From: an uncultured Collinsella sp.
GTDB lineage: Bacteria > Actinomycetota > Coriobacteriia > Coriobacteriales > Coriobacteriaceae
Direction: 5' to 3'
DNA length: 7,291 nt
NCBI GenBank assembly: GCA_902474645.1
Contig: CABRWN010000108.1
Coordinates: 1-7,291, forward strand
How positions within the stretch are numbered: position 1 is the first letter of the stretch; each line of letters opens with the position of its first letter. Below the pieces are notes generated by a model that worked only from the letters and a program-made list of their open reading frames with translations, was not told the DNA's origin and ran no database searches. Positions 5,755 to 7,291 of this stretch are shown here, in pieces. The position numbers were made by a program, and so were the translations under genes.

Positions 5755-6759
5755 TTATTCCTCGACCGGCGTGAGCACCATGACGGCACGCGTGTTGCTC
5801 AGCGATAACGAACGACAGGTCACAAGCGTTACAACCTTGGTTGCCGAAGCGGCACGATCGGTGGCATCGCTCGCCACGGCAGAGGCACCGTCGAGCATCT
5901 CGGACAGGTAGTTCTTGAGCCCGTCGTCGCCCTCAAAATTGGGCGTGCGCGCCTTGGCATACGTGTCCTCGACCACTTTGGTCGCCAGCGGACGCAGCTT
6001 ATAGGTGGCGTCGCGCGTGATGTAATACACGTACTCTATGCTGTCGAACGTCGCCTGATCGGTCGTGTCCGAGATCACATTGAACATCGATCCGTCGTTC
6101 ATGTGGTGACCATAGATCGTAGTCTGCTGATCCACCATCCCCGGCGCGGTATCGTCACTGTCCAAGAAGATCGCACCCGATGCATTGGACGTACCGTCAA
6201 ACAGCGTGTTGAGGTATTTGGAGTTGTTGTTGGTCTGCACCACAGGATAGTTGATGTTGGTTCCCGGCACATAAATCCAACCCACAATCTCGGGGTTCGT
6301 CTGAGCAAGTGCATCGAAGTCGATAATCGGTACGCCGCTGGCGTCCTTATCGCTTATATATTGCTTCTCGATTTTCTGATACGAATCGCTCGCCTGCTTA
6401 TAGCCAATCTGAGCATTAATAAAGATAGCGGCAGCGGCGACAATCAGACCGATGCCCACGATGATGAGCAAGATGGGAATGATGGATCGGCGTTTCTTAC
6501 GCGGCTGCTCGGCATAGTTGGACGGCGCGTCACTCAGCTGCCTCGTCGTCCGAGCCTGCTTCTTTGCCGTGCCATATGACGAAGGGCGATACGCAGCCGG
6601 CGTATCCTGGCGGCGATGGGACGTCGGCGTTACGGAACGTAGCGCGCGCGGCTGTTGAGGAGAGGATGTCCGACCCTGCTGTGCCGCATGGGCAGCACCC
6701 GGCTTCGACGGATCGGGAATCTGAGAAGCCTTGAATCGTTTTCCCTGATAGTCGGACAT
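5755..6759 (-). CDS. srtB: Class B sortase
   Basis: Sortases are membrane-anchored cysteine transpeptidases that cleave a C-terminal sorting signal and attach proteins to the cell wall or to pilin subunits. The product has 334 residues. A long basic, Pro/Ser/Gln-rich tail (1-92, ending RKKRR) is followed by one transmembrane helix (about 93-115), giving a type II, N-inside topology. The extracellular catalytic domain follows, with class B features GWIYVPGTNINYPVVQ (160-175), YLNTLFDG...GAIFLD (182-200), YGHHMNDGSMF (216-226, catalytic His218), TLVTC (311-315, catalytic Cys315) and Arg324. The triad is complete, so the enzyme should be active. The frame extends to 6855 within purE, but AAGGAG 4 nt before the ATG at 6759 fixes the start. 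It begins 35 bp after purE with no terminator between. No LPXTG- or NPQTN-type substrate is in the window, so the target is unknown. Confidence 0.9.
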   Translation of the reverse strand: MSDYQGKRFKASQIPDPSKPGAAHAAQQGRTSSPQQPRALRSVTPTSHRRQDTPAAYRPSSYGTAKKQARTTRQLSDAPSNYAEQPRKKRRSIIPILLIIVGIGLIVAAAAIFINAQIGYKQASDSYQKIEKQYISDKDASGVPIIDFDALAQTNPEIVGWIYVPGTNINYPVVQTNNNSKYLNTLFDGTSNASGAIFLDSDDTAPGMVDQQTTIYGHHMNDGSMFNVISDTTDQATFDSIEYVYYITRDATYKLRPLATKVVEDTYAKARTPNFEGDDGLKNYLSEMLDGASAVASDATDRAASATKVVTLVTCRSLSLSNTRAVMVLTPVEE

Positions 6760-6794
6760 GGCTCTCCTTATACTGCGGTGAAACGGCGGAACGC

Positions 6795-7259
6795 CTAGGC
6801 GTCGGCCATCTCCTGCTTCATCTTCTCGATAACCTTGCGGTACTCGGGGTCGCAAGCGCCCAGAATCTGCGTGGCGTAGATGGCGGCGTTCTTGGCGCCA
6901 TTGATGGCAACGCAGGCCACGGGCACGCCCGAAGGCATCTGCACCATCGACAGCAGCGAATCCATGCCGCCCAGGTCACTCGTCTTCATAGGCACGCCGA
7001 TGACCGGCAGCGGCGTAAAGGCAGCCACGACCCCACCCAGGTGCGCCGCCTTGCCGGCAGCAGCAATAATCACCTTGATGCCGCGGTCGGCAGCAGTCGA
7101 AGCCCACTCGTGGACCTTCGCCGGCGTGCGGTGTGCGCTCGCAATGACAAGCTCATAGGGCACGCCCAGCGCCTCGAGCTCGGCGGTGCAACCTTCCATA
7201 ACGCCCAGATCGGACTTGGAGCCCATGATGATCCCGACGACCGGCTTTTGATCTGCCAT
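6795..7259 (-). CDS. purE: N5-carboxyaminoimidazole ribonucleotide mutase, class I PurE
   Basis: PurE class I moves the carboxyl group of N5-CAIR to C4, giving CAIR in IMP synthesis. It acts with the ATP-dependent PurK, which is not in the window. The product has 154 residues, slightly shorter than the E. coli (169) and B. subtilis (162) enzymes. Motifs are MGSKSDLGVM (12-21), SAHRTP (41-46, holding the catalytic His43), AAAGKAAHLGGVVA (66-79) and GMDSLLSMVQMPSGVPVACVAI (98-119). The AAHLxG form and the H in SAHRTP fit class I, not the AIR-carboxylase class II. An in-frame TTG at 7265 would add two residues but is only 3 nt from the AGGAGG; the ATG at 7259 has a 9-nt spacing and is preferred. 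It is the first visible gene of the purE-sortase-MoaE-like block; its promoter lies beyond the window. Confidence 0.95.
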   Translation of the reverse strand: MADQKPVVGIIMGSKSDLGVMEGCTAELEALGVPYELVIASAHRTPAKVHEWASTAADRGIKVIIAAAGKAAHLGGVVAAFTPLPVIGVPMKTSDLGGMDSLLSMVQMPSGVPVACVAINGAKNAAIYATQILGACDPEYRKVIEKMKQEMADA

Positions 7260-7268
7260 AAACAAAGA

Positions 7269-7274
7269 CCTCCT
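7269..7274 (-). promoter_or_regulatory. Consensus ribosome binding site of purE
   Basis: A perfect AGGAGG on the minus strand lies 9 nt before the ATG at 7259. The alternative TTG at 7265 would be only 3 nt away, which argues against that start. Confidence 0.8.
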
Positions 7275-7291
7275 GTTGAGAGCGGCGACGC

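Noticed and set aside
6791..6802. Perfect 12-bp palindrome ACGCCTAGGCGT at the purE stop codon.
   Set aside because: It has no loop and no U-tract, lies at a coding end in GC-rich DNA, and has no second copy in the window; probably chance.
6760..6855. An extended sortase start inside purE.
   Set aside because: AAGGAG directly precedes the ATG at 6759, and the extension is an out-of-frame reading of the purE 3' end.

Overview
The window is GC-rich (roughly 60%), densely coded bacterial DNA. A class B sortase, strong AGGAGG-type ribosome binding sites and an iron-sulfur type PurF point to a Gram-positive actinobacterium. The gene families and codon style suit the Coriobacteriia, for example a Collinsella-like gut bacterium. 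This assignment is inferred from style and gene content, not from a marker gene.

Layout from right to left, following the minus strand. (1) purE (6795-7259), a class B sortase gene (5755-6759) and a small MoaE-like gene (5283-5699) are closely spaced and read leftwards, probably as one transcript. A bidirectional hairpin terminator at 5209-5250 ends it. (2) The only plus-strand gene (3946-5175) encodes a polytopic membrane protein with a C-terminal domain of the putative ABC-transporter type IV (CmpB-like) family. It has its own well-formed promoter and converges on the same terminator. (3) A 285-bp divergent spacer (3661-3945) holds that promoter and, on the other strand, a promoter with a perfect TATAAT box for the next block. 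(4) purF (1990-3660), purM (730-1833) and purN (42-740) read leftwards. purM and purN overlap by 11 bp. purF and purM are separated by 156 bp rich in inverted repeats.

Four genes belong to de novo IMP synthesis: PurF (step 1, PRPP to phosphoribosylamine), PurN (folate-dependent GAR formylation), PurM (AIR synthesis) and PurE class I (N5-CAIR mutase, which needs a PurK partner not seen here). Sortase, MoaE-like protein and membrane protein have no obvious link to purine synthesis and look like passengers between two pur blocks. No sortase substrate, other molybdenum cofactor gene, RNA gene, mobile element or CRISPR array is visible.

I see no convincing new multi-gene system. The points most worth a second look are small: an 11-bp-arm inverted repeat that includes the purF stop codon, hexamers spaced exactly 21 bp apart upstream of the membrane-protein promoter, a divergent orphan MoaE-like protein, and a low-complexity insertion in PurF.
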